The translations under genes and the position numbers were made by a program. A stretch of DNA of 36,450 nucleotides from CAYSUS01 sp964434165 (lineage in GTDB: Bacteria; Planctomycetota; Planctomycetia; Pirellulales; Thermoguttaceae): NCBI GenBank assembly GCA_964434165.1, contig CAYSUS010000071.1, positions 1 to 36,450 of the forward strand, written 5' to 3'. Position 1 is the first letter of the stretch; each line of letters begins with the position of its first letter. Below, one piece after another: positions 7,812 to 15,810 of this stretch. Under the pieces are notes generated by a model. The model had not been told where the DNA came from. It saw nothing but the letters and a program-made list of their open reading frames with translations, and did not search any database.

Positions 7812-8969
7812 TCACCCGCGCAACTGGCTGCACACGCTGAGGATGCGGCGCACGGCCTCGTCGATTTCCGACTCGGTCGTGCCGCTGCCCAGGCTGAACC
7901 GCAGCGAGCCGGCCACGAGGTCTTTGGGCAGGTTCAGGGCCAGAAGCGTGGGCGACAGCTCCGTCGAGCCGCTCGAGCAGGCCGACCCGATGGAGCAGGC
8001 CACGCCGGAAAGGTCCAGGGCGGTGAATAGCACCTGCCCGTCCAGTCCGGGGAAAGCGATGCACGACGTATTCGGCAGGCGCCGCGCGTCGGCCCCGTGG
8101 ATCACGACCTCCGGCCAGCCCGCGAGCAGCCGCCTCTCGAAGCGTTCTCGAAGCGCGGTCATCCGTCCGGCCGCGGCCTCCCGATCGCGGTGCCAGATCT
8201 CCAACGCGGCGGCCATGCCCTCGGCCAGGGCGATCGACTCCGTGCCCGGACGCAAGCCGCCCTGCTGATGGCCCCCGAAGAGCAGCGGCTCGATCGGCAC
8301 GTCGTGGCGCAGGATGAGGGCCCCGATGCCCAGCGGCCCGTGGAACTTGTGAGCAGCTACCGTCATGGCGTCCACGCCGAGGCCGCAGAAATCGATCGGC
8401 AATTTGCCGGCCATCTGCACCGCGTCGGTGTGCAGCGGGACGTTCTTCTCGTGGCATATCGCCGCAAGGCGATCGATCGGTTGAAGCGTGCCGATCTCGT
8501 GATTGGCGGCGATCACGCTCACCAGGGCGGTCTCGGCCGAAAGCAGACCGGCCAGACGATCCTCGCGGACCAGACCGTCGGGCGACACGCCCAGCATGTC
8601 GATCCGCCACCCGCGCTCCAGCAAGTGCTCGGCCGCCCCCAATACGCAGGAGTGTTCCATGGCTGAGACGACCACCTGCCCTGGCCCGCCGCCGCTGCGG
8701 GCCAGGGCGATCCCGCGCACGGCCAGGTTGTTGGCCTCGGTCCCGCCGCTGGTCAGTACGAGCCGGTCGGCCGGAGGCCCGTTCAGATCGACTCCGAGAT
8801 GGTGGGCGATTCGCTCTTTGGCACCCTCCAACGCCCGTCGGGCCCGCTGGCCCGGCTGGTGCTGGCTGGCCGGATTGGCATACCCCCGGCCCTCCGCGCG
8901 ACGCATGGCCTCGGCCACTTCAGGATGGATCGGCGTGGTCGCGTTGTGGTCGAGGTAGATGGATTCCAT
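7812..8969 (-). CDS. Cysteine desulfurase, NifS/IscS type
   Basis: A 385-aa PLP-dependent enzyme that converts cysteine to alanine and passes sulfur, via a cysteine persulfide, to Fe-S cluster or thio-cofactor assembly. Visible landmarks are the N-terminal YLDHNATTP, the cofactor-binding TSGGTEANN (about 73-81), H106 (MEHS), D182 (HTDAVQ), the PLP lysine K208 (AAHKFHGPLG) and the catalytic C331 (GSACSSGS). This short-loop form is typical of class I NifS/IscS. An AGGA stands a few bases before the ATG. It converges with the propeller gene, 43 bp away. No scaffold or other Fe-S genes adjoin it, so its dedicated partner is unknown. Confidence 0.94.
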   Translation of the reverse strand: MESIYLDHNATTPIHPEVAEAMRRAEGRGYANPASQHQPGQRARRALEGAKERIAHHLGVDLNGPPADRLVLTSGGTEANNLAVRGIALARSGGGPGQVVVSAMEHSCVLGAAEHLLERGWRIDMLGVSPDGLVREDRLAGLLSAETALVSVIAANHEIGTLQPIDRLAAICHEKNVPLHTDAVQMAGKLPIDFCGLGVDAMTVAAHKFHGPLGIGALILRHDVPIEPLLFGGHQQGGLRPGTESIALAEGMAAALEIWHRDREAAAGRMTALRERFERRLLAGWPEVVIHGADARRLPNTSCIAFPGLDGQVLFTALDLSGVACSIGSACSSGSTELSPTLLALNLPKDLVAGSLRFSLGSGTTESEIDEAVRRILSVCSQLRG

Positions 8970-9348
8970 GGTCCTGTTGCGAAGGAACGGAGTCGCCCAG
9001 CGCTACGGGGAATTGTCGGGGGCGAGGGGAGGCAGGGCAAGGGCGAAGCCATGCCTCCTCGGGCATTCCCGGTATCCTGGTTCCCGCGCTGCTGCATGGG
9101 AACCTCCCCCACCCCACCAGCCCGACCTCCGAAGTCTTCGAGCCTGGGGAAGTCCCTCGCGTAGCACGCCAGCGAGGTCGCAAGAGGCGCTGCGGTGTCC
9201 AAAAATCGGTATTGATACTGCGAGGCAACGTGCTAGCGTGAAGGGCGTCCGTTGATCGCCAGGCCGTCTCTGCACGGGCAAGCGCTCTTCGCCGCCCGGC
9301 CGACCGAGGCGCAGACACCTCCCGCCCCGTCTCCATCTCGTCGTCACG
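8970..9348. other. Divergent intergenic region with a hairpin
   Basis: A 379-bp gap between the cysteine desulfurase and the NlpC/P60-like gene. It holds one hairpin element (listed separately). Open frames here are unconvincing and the remainder shows nothing recognisable. Confidence 0.4.
9079..9104. repeat. Hairpin repeat, GGTTCCC...GGGAACC
   Basis: GGTTCCC (9079-9085) and GGGAACC (9098-9104) are a perfect 7-bp inverted repeat around a 12-base loop. The GGTTCCC-loop-GGGAACC form resembles widespread dispersed intergenic hairpins known from many bacteria, here degenerate. Confidence 0.4.
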
Positions 9349-9999
9349 ATGTCCACCCCCGGCCCGAATCGCATCGGCTACTCGTGCGCGCGGTCCCAGA
9401 TCCGCGACGCCGACCTCTTGCTTTACCGCCGTGGGCGCGGGGTCGTCCACCGGCTGATCGCCGCCAGCGGGCGGTCCCGCTACGTACACGCCGCCATGGC
9501 GGCCTGGTGGCACGAAGACCTGATGTGTCTGGAGACCCTCCAGTTCCGCGATGGCCGGGCCGTGTGCCTGTCGGGCGAGGTGACTCGCGCGCCGGGCCAG
9601 TGGGACGTCTTCGCCGCGGATCCCGAAGGCCGCTTCGGCCTCGATCGCGCGTGGGCCGTGCGGGCCATGAAACGGCTGACCGGCACACGCTACGGCTGGC
9701 GAAGCCTTCTTCGCGTCGGCTTGACGCGCATGCCCCTGTTGCGTTGGCTGATCCCGCCCGCGACCGACGACGAAACCAACGGCGCGGCCGCGCGCCGAGC
9801 CGGCGCGCGATCGCTGCCGCTTCCCGCGCCCATGTTCTGTTCCCAGGCGGTGGCCATGGCCTACCGCGCGGGCGGCATCGACCCCGTGCCGAATCTGCCC
9901 GACCGGCTCACCGAGCCCGGCGATCTGGCGCGGTCGCCGCTGTTCCGTTATCGCTTCACGCTCGTCGCCGACGAGCCGCTTGCAGAGGAGACGAGGTGA
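9349..9999 (+). CDS. Permuted NlpC/P60 (YiiX-like) papain-fold hydrolase
   Basis: A 216-aa protein with the circularly permuted NlpC/P60 layout: GDxLLY-like start (RDADLLLYRRG), catalytic-type histidine H47 in RYVHAAM, and C164 in APMFCSQAVAMAYRAGG. Members of this superfamily act as peptidases, amidases or acyltransferases on cell wall or lipids; the substrate here is unknown. There is no signal peptide. Its TGA overlaps the ATG of the next gene (TGATG at 9997-10001), so the two are translationally coupled and probably act together. Assignment rests on the H...C order and motif context. Confidence 0.65.
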   Translation: MSTPGPNRIGYSCARSQIRDADLLLYRRGRGVVHRLIAASGRSRYVHAAMAAWWHEDLMCLETLQFRDGRAVCLSGEVTRAPGQWDVFAADPEGRFGLDRAWAVRAMKRLTGTRYGWRSLLRVGLTRMPLLRWLIPPATDDETNGAAARRAGARSLPLPAPMFCSQAVAMAYRAGGIDPVPNLPDRLTEPGDLARSPLFRYRFTLVADEPLAEETR

Positions 10000-11345
10000 T
10001 GGGTACTCAGACCTTCCGGAGAGACGATGGGCGTTCCTGCTCGCCGCGACGCGGGCAGCGGACCCTGCTTCGCTGCTTTCTCGTGACTGTGGCCATCGCC
10101 GGGCACGCGGCCGTTTGCCTTGCGGCCAATCCCGGGTTCTCCCGACAGTGCACTCCCGACGGCTGCCGGCAGGTGCCCCATGCCGCGACTTGCCGCGTGG
10201 AGAACGCGCTCGCCGGGGGCGCCCGCTGCCTCGGCTCGGGCACCCTGGTGGACCGCGATCCGACCCGCGGCCTGGTCGTCACCTGCCAGCACATCTTTCG
10301 TGAGGGAAGCGGCACGATCCGGGTGACGTTTCCCGACGGCCGGACCCGCGCCGCGCGCATGGTGCATGCCGACGCCGCCTGGGACCTTGCCGCCCTCGTG
10401 ACCGAACCGCCCGAGGCCCAGCCGGTCGCCGTGGCCGCAGACCAGCCGCGGCGCGGAGAGCCCGCGTGGAGCTGCGGCTACGGGCCGCAGGGCCGATATG
10501 CCTGCAACCAGGGCCGGGTGACCGGCTACGTGCGCACCCACACGACTGCCACGTTCGAGACGCTGGAGCTGACCGGCACCGCGCGCGAGGGCGATTCGGG
10601 CGGGCCCGTTTTCAATCGCCGGGGGGAGCTCGTCGCCGTGCTTTGGGGCACGGACGGCCGCACGGTCGGCGGGACCGCGTGCGGGCGCGTGGATCGCTTC
10701 CTCGCCGAGACCGGCCGCTACCTCTTCCCCTGGAACGCGCGGAACAACCCGGCCGGGCTCCCGCAGCAGCCGATCGTCATCAACCCCGCGGGCGACCTGA
10801 GTCGTCTGGAGGGCAAGCTCGATCGCATCGCCGAGCTGCTCGAGGGAATTCGGCAGCCGGCGCAGACGCCCTCCGACCCGGCTCGTCCGGGCCCGCCCCC
10901 CGAGCAAGTCGGCCAAGTGTCTCCGCATCAGCCGACCGGCAATCTCGAAGCAGACGTCGCCGGGCTGCGGGACACGGTCGCGCGACTCGCCGGCGACCTG
11001 GACACGCTGCCCGATCGTTTCCAGAGCCGGATCGACAAGGTCAAGGGCGAGGGCGCGGAGACGACGCGGGAGATCGCGCGGGCGTATGTCAGGGATCTGC
11101 TGGCGGAGAAGCTGTCCGACGGCACGCTGGGCCTCTCGGCCGGGAAACTCCTCGGCGGGGCCTTGGGATTGAGCGGTCCGTTGGCCGCGGCCGTGGCCCT
11201 CGGCGCGTGGCTGATCGCGCGGCGGATCGGGCGCAAGGTTCGATCGGGCGACCCGCTCGCCGTCGAGCGGCTGGCCGTGCTGCTGGGCGGCAAGCTCGAC
11301 GACCTCCGCGAGCGGATCCACGGCCTGCGCAGCCCGTCCGGCTGA
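9999..11345 (+). CDS. Exported trypsin-like serine protease with coiled coil and membrane anchor
   Basis: I start at the ATG at 9999, which overlaps the previous stop and has GAGGAG and CGAGG upstream; the open frame extends further 5' but without coding character. The 448-aa product has an Arg-rich leader and hydrophobic segment (CFLVTVAIAGHAAVCLA, ending near residue 43), then a chymotrypsin-fold domain with the full triad H98 (TCQHIF), D129 (WDLAAL) and S200 (GDSGGPV). After residue about 255 come a linker, a Pro-rich stretch and heptad-like helices (about 265-370). Residues about 385-408 form a transmembrane or hydrophobic helix followed by Arg/Lys. Predicted extracytoplasmic, anchored protease. 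Its target may be linked to the coupled NlpC/P60-like partner. Confidence 0.8.
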   Translation: MGTQTFRRDDGRSCSPRRGQRTLLRCFLVTVAIAGHAAVCLAANPGFSRQCTPDGCRQVPHAATCRVENALAGGARCLGSGTLVDRDPTRGLVVTCQHIFREGSGTIRVTFPDGRTRAARMVHADAAWDLAALVTEPPEAQPVAVAADQPRRGEPAWSCGYGPQGRYACNQGRVTGYVRTHTTATFETLELTGTAREGDSGGPVFNRRGELVAVLWGTDGRTVGGTACGRVDRFLAETGRYLFPWNARNNPAGLPQQPIVINPAGDLSRLEGKLDRIAELLEGIRQPAQTPSDPARPGPPPEQVGQVSPHQPTGNLEADVAGLRDTVARLAGDLDTLPDRFQSRIDKVKGEGAETTREIARAYVRDLLAEKLSDGTLGLSAGKLLGGALGLSGPLAAAVALGAWLIARRIGRKVRSGDPLAVERLAVLLGGKLDDLRERIHGLRSPSG

Positions 11346-11474
11346 TCGGCCCGGAGCGACGCTCGGTCCAGGCAGGCGGGGGCCACGGTCCAGACCGCGC
11401 GTCGGCGCGCCCGCCATTCCACGCGGTTCGCCGTGGCGCATGGATGCGGACGCGGGCCGCCCCCTTTCCGCGGG

Positions 11475-12275
11475 TCAGTGGAACGTCTGCTCCTCGCCCG
11501 GGAACCGGCCCGCGCGCACGTCGTCGCGGTAGCGGGCCACGGCGTCGGTGACCGCCGGACCGAGATCGGCGTAGGGCTTCACGTGCTTGGGCATGGGGCC
11601 CTGGGTGAGGCCCACCAGGTCGTGGAACACCAGGACCTGCCCGTCGCAGCCGGCCCCCGCGCCGATGCCGATCGTGGGGATGTGGACGGCCGCGGTGATT
11701 TCCTCGGCCAGGTCGGCGGGGATGCACTCCAGCACGATGGCAAAGGCCCCCGCCTCTTGCGACGCCCGGACATCGGCCAGGAGCCTCTCGCGGTCGCGCT
11801 GCACGCGGTAGCCGCCGAGCTGGTGCACGCTTTGCGGGCGGAGGCCCGTGTGGGCCATTACGGGGATGCCGGCCGACACCAGCCCGGCGATCACTTCGGC
11901 CTGCTCCGTGCCCCCTTCGAGCTTCACGGCCTGGCAGCGGGTCTGCTTGAGAATGCGGCCGGCGCTCTCGATCGCCGCGTGCACGCCCAGGTTGCCGGTG
12001 GGAAACGGCAGATCGACCACGACGAGGGCGTGCTTCACCGCCCGGGCGACCATCTCCGCGTGGTAAACCATCTCGTCGAGCGTGACGGGCAGGGTGTTGG
12101 CGTGGCCCTGCACGACCATCGACAGGCTGTCGCCGACGAGAATGCCCTCGATGCCCGCCGCATCGACCAGCGCGGCCGTGGGGAAGTCGTAGGCCGTGAG
12201 CACGGTGATCTTCCGCCCCGCGCCCTTCAGGGCGGCGAAGCGCGGCACGGTCATGGGTCGGTCGTCGTCGCGCAT
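11475..12275 (-). CDS. panB: 3-methyl-2-oxobutanoate hydroxymethyltransferase
   Basis: A 266-aa cytoplasmic TIM-barrel enzyme that transfers a hydroxymethyl group from 5,10-methylene-THF to 2-oxoisovalerate, giving ketopantoate, the first committed step of pantothenate/CoA synthesis. Family motifs are clear: LTAYDFPTA, GILVGDSLSMVVQGH (metal-binding Asp), VVDLPFPTG, KLEGG, PVMAHTGLRPQ, and the catalytic Glu region VLECIP, followed by IGIGAGAGCDGQVLV. The ATG at 12275 is used; an internal ATG at 12254 (MTVPRF) is an equally plausible start because neither has a strong ribosome-binding site. A promoter-like pair is placed just upstream. panC and panD are not in the window. Confidence 0.96.
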   Translation of the reverse strand: MRDDDRPMTVPRFAALKGAGRKITVLTAYDFPTAALVDAAGIEGILVGDSLSMVVQGHANTLPVTLDEMVYHAEMVARAVKHALVVVDLPFPTGNLGVHAAIESAGRILKQTRCQAVKLEGGTEQAEVIAGLVSAGIPVMAHTGLRPQSVHQLGGYRVQRDRERLLADVRASQEAGAFAIVLECIPADLAEEITAAVHIPTIGIGAGAGCDGQVLVFHDLVGLTQGPMPKHVKPYADLGPAVTDAVARYRDDVRAGRFPGEEQTFH

Positions 12276-12342
12276 GGGCGGAGCATCGAACTGACGAACG
12301 CGGGAGAATCAGGACGCAGGGACTCCCTGCCCGCAATCCCGT

Positions 12343-12372
12343 ATTCTAGCCGCCCCCACAGCGCATCCGCAA
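12343..12372 (-). promoter_or_regulatory. Candidate promoter for panB
   Basis: On the minus strand TTGCGG (12367-12372) and TAGAAT (12343-12348) are spaced by 18 bp. Transcription would start near 12336, leaving a leader of about 60 nt. The site lies in the gap after the reverse transcriptase gene, so panB is probably not part of that operon. Confidence 0.45.
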
Positions 12373-12430
12373 GGATGTCGATTCCCCTTCCCCGCGGCCC
12401 GACCACGTTGGCGCCCATTGAGCACGCGAC

Positions 12431-13729
12431 CTATCCGCCGGTCACTTCCCGAAACGCCGCCATTAGCGGCGCGGCCTGGTCGGGGTTGAGCATGTGGAGA
12501 TAGGCCAGCTTGCCGGCCAGGCGGCGCACGGCCTGCGGGTCGGCCGGCTGCCCGTCTCGCTTGAGCTGGTGGATCGCCGCGCGGAGCCGGCGGCGGTCGT
12601 GGCGCGATAGCCCGGCCTGCTCGTTGACCACGACGCCCGCCACGCGCTGTCGCTGCGCGCGGCGGAGGATGCGGGTCTTCTTGCGGTTCAGGCGAAAGCC
12701 CTCCTCGCGCACGATCTTGGCGGCGACCGCGACGAGCATCTTGGCCTTGTCCGCGGCATCGCCCGAGAAGGTCAGGTCGTCCGCATACCGGGTGTAGGCG
12801 AACTCGTGCTTTCGTGCCAGTCCGGCCAGGCGGCGGTCCATGCGGGCCAACACGGCGTTGCACAGGCCCGGGCTGGTCGGCGCCCCTTGCACGCACACCC
12901 GCGGGCCGACCGGCACGTGGAACACCGTCCCCTCGACCTCGACCGGCTGGCGCGGGGCCTCGGTCATCAACACGGCCAGGGCCGTGGCGACCGGGTAGCT
13001 GTAGCCCAGGGCGATGAGCAGGCCGCGGACGCGGCCGAAGTGGATCGAGGGAAAGCAGTCCGCCAGGTCGAGCTTGATGACCACGGCCTTGCCCACGTGG
13101 GGCCGGGCGTTGGTGGCCACGGACCGGCCGCTGCGGAACCCGTGGGCGGCCGGTCCTTGCGGCAGCTTGCTGACCAGGGTCTCGTGGAGCGTGCGCTGGA
13201 GGGCTTTCAGCCGCGTCTTGGGGGCGTGGATCAGGCGCTGCCCGCCCGACCGCTTGGGCACCCCGAACGTCACGTAGTGCGGCGAGGTCTCGCGCTGCCG
13301 GTGGATGCTGTAGTGCCGGAGCGTGCCCACGCTCACGCCCAGAGCCTCGGCCAGCTCGGCTTCCGTCTCCCATACCGGCAGGCCGTAGCGCTCGAGCTGC
13401 TCGCGGTCGGCGGCCAGATCGCGGAGGTTGCGGTCGCGCGTGCGGAGCGTGGCCGAGAACAGGCGGTCGGCCTCGTTGCGGTCGAAGATCTTCGGCTTCT
13501 TGCGCGGCAGCCAATGCCCGGGAGCGAGCTTCGGCTTGGGCTTCGGCAGCAGACGCGCGTCGCGCAGGGCGAGGCGGAGGTGCTGCGGCTTCAAGGGACC
13601 GCCCGACGTGTCGATCGTCTCCCGCGTCTGGGCCGCGTCGGCCCCGGCGTCCTCGGCGCGGAGCTCCGAGACGTCGCGCACGGGCGGCTTGGGGCGAAAC
13701 AGCGATCTCAGCCAGTCGATCAGGCTCAC
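12431..13729 (-). CDS. Retron-type reverse transcriptase
   Basis: A 432-aa RNA-dependent DNA polymerase. I start at the GTG at 13729 (VSLIDWLRSLF) because the frame upstream runs through a strong hairpin and lacks coding character. An N-terminal extension of about 145 residues, with a Lys/Pro-rich patch and a helical segment (LAEALGVSVGTL), precedes the palm. Palm motifs are FGVPKRSGGQRLI, the retron-specific NAxxH box (NARPH, 207-211), catalytic Asp in IKLDLADCFPS (D221), GAPTSPGLCN (282-291), YADD (315-318) and RVAGVVVNE, where retrons usually have VTG. There is no maturase, endonuclease or integrase domain, so it is not a group II intron or DGR enzyme. It follows two partner genes and a structured gap expected to hold the msr-msd RNA. 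Confidence 0.85.
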   Translation of the reverse strand: MSLIDWLRSLFRPKPPVRDVSELRAEDAGADAAQTRETIDTSGGPLKPQHLRLALRDARLLPKPKPKLAPGHWLPRKKPKIFDRNEADRLFSATLRTRDRNLRDLAADREQLERYGLPVWETEAELAEALGVSVGTLRHYSIHRQRETSPHYVTFGVPKRSGGQRLIHAPKTRLKALQRTLHETLVSKLPQGPAAHGFRSGRSVATNARPHVGKAVVIKLDLADCFPSIHFGRVRGLLIALGYSYPVATALAVLMTEAPRQPVEVEGTVFHVPVGPRVCVQGAPTSPGLCNAVLARMDRRLAGLARKHEFAYTRYADDLTFSGDAADKAKMLVAVAAKIVREEGFRLNRKKTRILRRAQRQRVAGVVVNEQAGLSRHDRRRLRAAIHQLKRDGQPADPQAVRRLAGKLAYLHMLNPDQAAPLMAAFREVTGG

Positions 13730-13762
13730 GGGTCGGGTCGGAATCCTCGTTCGCGGAATACC

Positions 13763-13850
13763 TGGGAGGGGCGCAGGCACCGCTTGCCGGGAAGCGACCC
13801 AGAGGGCACTTCGCACAAGCGGTGCCTGCCCCTGTGTCTCAGACCTCCCA
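13763..13850 (-). repeat. Long hairpin upstream of the RT: candidate msd or dispersed repeat
   Basis: Arms at 13768-13786 and 13816-13832 match over 17 bp apart from a 2-base bulge (core CAGGCACCGCTTG / CAAGCGGTGCCTG). The loop folds again (GAAG/CTTC and CCC/GGG), and outer TGGGAGG/CCTCCCA pairs (13763-13769, 13844-13850) close it. It ends 34 bp before the RT start codon, where a retron msd hairpin would sit. CAGGCACC...GGTGCCTG hairpins also recall dispersed planctomycete repeats (from memory), so its role is open. Confidence 0.6.
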
Positions 13851-13852
13851 TC

Positions 13853-14031
13853 GAGGAAGCGGATGTCCGGGCCCGGCGGCGCACCACTTGCAAGGCTCTG
13901 GACTCGTGGCCTCCCGGCGTTGCGTACGCTGGGAGCCGTGGCGGCGTAACGGACGCAGCTTGCCACCGCGGCGAAACACCGCGGCATGGTTGGCTGGTTG
14001 CAGGCCACCGGGACCGGACACTCGATTCCTC
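13853..14031. repeat. 28-bp imperfect terminal inverted repeats bounding 179 bp
   Basis: GAGGAAGCGGATGTCCGGGC... at 13853-13880 is the imperfect reverse complement of 14004-14031 (23/28), with an uninterrupted TGTCCGG/CCGGACA core. I see no flanking target-site duplication. It could be the basal stem of an RNA or the ends of a small non-autonomous element. Confidence 0.55.
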
Positions 14032-14040
14032 TCGTCGTTG

Positions 14041-14226
14041 CGTGCGAGGCAGAAAACGCGGAGCAAAAGGGAGGAGGGAGGAAACACGAAACTCAAACAA
14101 CGAAACGCCTCTCCTTCATCTCCTTCTCGGTGGTTCGCGCCGACATGTTTCCGTCATTCCCCCATTCCGTCATTCAAGTCTGTTTCGAATTTCGACAATC
14201 GACATTCGGATGTGTTCTTCAGGGTT
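14041..14226. repeat. AT-richer simple-word repeat DNA
   Basis: Compared with its surroundings this stretch is low in GC and made of short reused words (GAAACACGAAACTC, CGTCATTC twice, TTCGAATTTCGACAATCGACATTCGG). It lies between the SWIM gene stop and the structured RNA region. Similar words recur upstream of 26922. It has no coding potential I would trust. Confidence 0.45.
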
Positions 14227-15810
14227 TCAATCTTCCTCTTCCCCCTCGCCCTCGTCAACCTCCCACCGCGACGGGGCCTTGCGCGGGGCGTCGCCGGAGG
14301 GCGGCTCGGCTGCGGTGCTGACGGGTCGATCGGCACGGGCCTCGCGGCTCGCCTGGTACAGGGCGAGCATGTGCTCGCACGGTCCCTGGTTCATCAGGTG
14401 CTCCTCGAAGAATGGGCAGCGGCAGCGGCCGAAGATGATCCGGTCGGAGTCGTTCACGACGATCTCCACCGGGTCGTGCCCCTCGACCGCGCCGGTTACG
14501 CGCCAGTCGCGGTAGGTAATCTGGCGCGTGACCTTGCCCTCGGGGGTCTTCAAGGTGCGGGTCTTGGTGTTCTCCTCGGCCTCGCACGAGCGGACCGCGA
14601 CCTTGCCTTGCTCCTGGAGGTGCGCGGCGCGCTCGCGGCGGAGGTCGGGCGGGAAGTACTTCGCCTCGTCGAGCGGCTGCTCGAACAGCTCGCGGTGACG
14701 GTAGCGCCGCGTCTCGACGTCGTACATGCACCGGCCCTGCCGGCACAATCGCACCAGCACGCGCGAGGCCGCCGGCCGGTCCAGGCCCAGCGCCTCGGCC
14801 ACCTCGCCGATCGAACGGTGGTAGTGCTCACGCAAGAGGTCCGCCGCCGGCTCCAGGTGCCGGTCGTCGCTCTGGGCGGCCTCGGCCAACAGGTCGAACC
14901 CGCCCGTGGCCGTGAACCCGCTGGCCGAGAACCCGGTCATCCCCAGGACGAAGGCCATGCCGGGCAGTTTGACCGCGTAGAAGCTGGGCAGGGCGCGGCC
15001 CTTGAGATAGATATCGACCGACTCGGCGAAGGGCAGGAGGCCCTCGATCAGCTTCAGTCTCCGCCGGCCCCAGACGCGCGTGGTCTTCTTCTCCGTGTAG
15101 TTGTGCTCCGCCCCCCGAAGCGGCACGACCTGTTCCCACGGCTCGAGCACGAGGCGCGCGTCCTCGCCGGGCTCGAACGCGTAGCGCAGCGCCCGCGGCG
15201 AGACCCGGGCCTTGGTGTACCGCAGGAAGCGGATCGCGCTGAGCAGGTCGATCGGTTCAACGGTCAGGCGCATGCCGGGCATGCCCATCGCCGCCTGCAC
15301 CTGGAGGAAGCCGCGGACCCAGGAGTCGGGAAGATCGACCTTCTTCTCGAACCGCCCGCCGGCCCCGGCCGTGGCGACCTCCATCCCCTCGGACCCCACG
15401 CGAAACGTGGTCCGGCGGCTGGTCCGCATCTCGCCCAACGCGCCCCACAGCCAGGCCGTGAAGTCGATGTTCGTGGTGCCGGTGACGATCTCGCCCTCGG
15501 GCTCGAACACCTCCGCATCGACGACCAGGCACGCGTACACCGACTGGTCCTGGCTGAAGGCCTCGAAAAACAGCCGGTCGGGATGGACCGTGATCACCGG
15601 GTCGAGCAGGTCGGACTGGGCGATCCAGGTGTCGTCCGACCAGATGGCCTCGCCCAAGGCGCGCAGGGCAATGCGGAGAATGAACCCGTGACGCTGCACC
15701 GTCCCCGCGAACCGCACGGGCCGGCGGGCATTGGCGGCCACGGCCAGCGAGGCGTCGTCGCGCGTGGCCTCGAACACCGAGGGCGATGCATAGTCGACAA
15801 GCACGATCAC
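14227..15810 (-). CDS. Winged-helix and SWIM zinc-finger protein, retron partner
   Basis: A 527-aa protein beginning at a GTG that overlaps the upstream stop (GTGA, 15810-15807), so it is translationally coupled to the 627-aa gene. Residues 1-310 are beta-rich with no family I recognise. Residues about 318-376 form a winged helix (SIGEVAEALGLDRPAASRVL, then CRQGRCMYDVETRRYRHREL). Residues 463-480 are a SWIM zinc finger, C463-x-C465-x12-C478-x-H480. The tail is acidic (EVDEGEGEEED). SWIM fingers bind DNA or proteins, so it may recognise the RT-RNA/DNA complex or a trigger. Lying directly before the RNA/RT unit, it is inferred to be part of the retron's accessory or toxic arm. Catalytic activity is not evident. 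Confidence 0.8.
   Translation of the reverse strand: MIVLVDYASPSVFEATRDDASLAVAANARRPVRFAGTVQRHGFILRIALRALGEAIWSDDTWIAQSDLLDPVITVHPDRLFFEAFSQDQSVYACLVVDAEVFEPEGEIVTGTTNIDFTAWLWGALGEMRTSRRTTFRVGSEGMEVATAGAGGRFEKKVDLPDSWVRGFLQVQAAMGMPGMRLTVEPIDLLSAIRFLRYTKARVSPRALRYAFEPGEDARLVLEPWEQVVPLRGAEHNYTEKKTTRVWGRRRLKLIEGLLPFAESVDIYLKGRALPSFYAVKLPGMAFVLGMTGFSASGFTATGGFDLLAEAAQSDDRHLEPAADLLREHYHRSIGEVAEALGLDRPAASRVLVRLCRQGRCMYDVETRRYRHRELFEQPLDEAKYFPPDLRRERAAHLQEQGKVAVRSCEAEENTKTRTLKTPEGKVTRQITYRDWRVTGAVEGHDPVEIVVNDSDRIIFGRCRCPFFEEHLMNQGPCEHMLALYQASREARADRPVSTAAEPPSGDAPRKAPSRWEVDEGEGEEED

Larger units (their letters stand above)
13763..14031 (-). ncRNA. Candidate retron non-coding RNA (msr-msd region)
   Basis: In an otherwise tightly packed operon, the 497-bp gap between the SWIM gene and the RT is strongly structured on the transcribed strand. 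Arms at 14004-14031 and 13853-13880 are inverted repeats matching at 23 of 28 positions (25 pairs counting G-U), which suits the a1/a2 stem of a retron RNA. Between them an 8-bp stem with a 3-base loop (CCGCGGTG/CGCCGCGG) and a second stem (GGCTCCC/GGGAGGCC) form. The long hairpin at 13763-13850 follows. Which parts would be msr and msd, and the branching G, cannot be fixed by eye. A MITE-like origin for the 179-bp block is the main alternative. Confidence 0.4.

Noticed and set aside
9252..9998. 5' extension of the trypsin-like protease frame
   Set aside because: This part overlaps the NlpC/P60-like gene in another frame and is Arg/Pro-rich. The ATG at 9999 is coupled to the upstream stop and precedes a signal-like segment.
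12431..13729. Group II intron or diversity-generating retroelement
   Set aside because: There is no maturase or endonuclease domain, no intron RNA domain V-like end, and no template/variable repeat pair next to the RT. NAxxH points to a retron.
13730..14008. N-terminal extension of the reverse transcriptase to the ATG at 14008
   Set aside because: The extra 93 codons cross the strong hairpin and most of the inverted-repeat block and read as low-complexity sequence. The GTG at 13729 starts recognisable protein.
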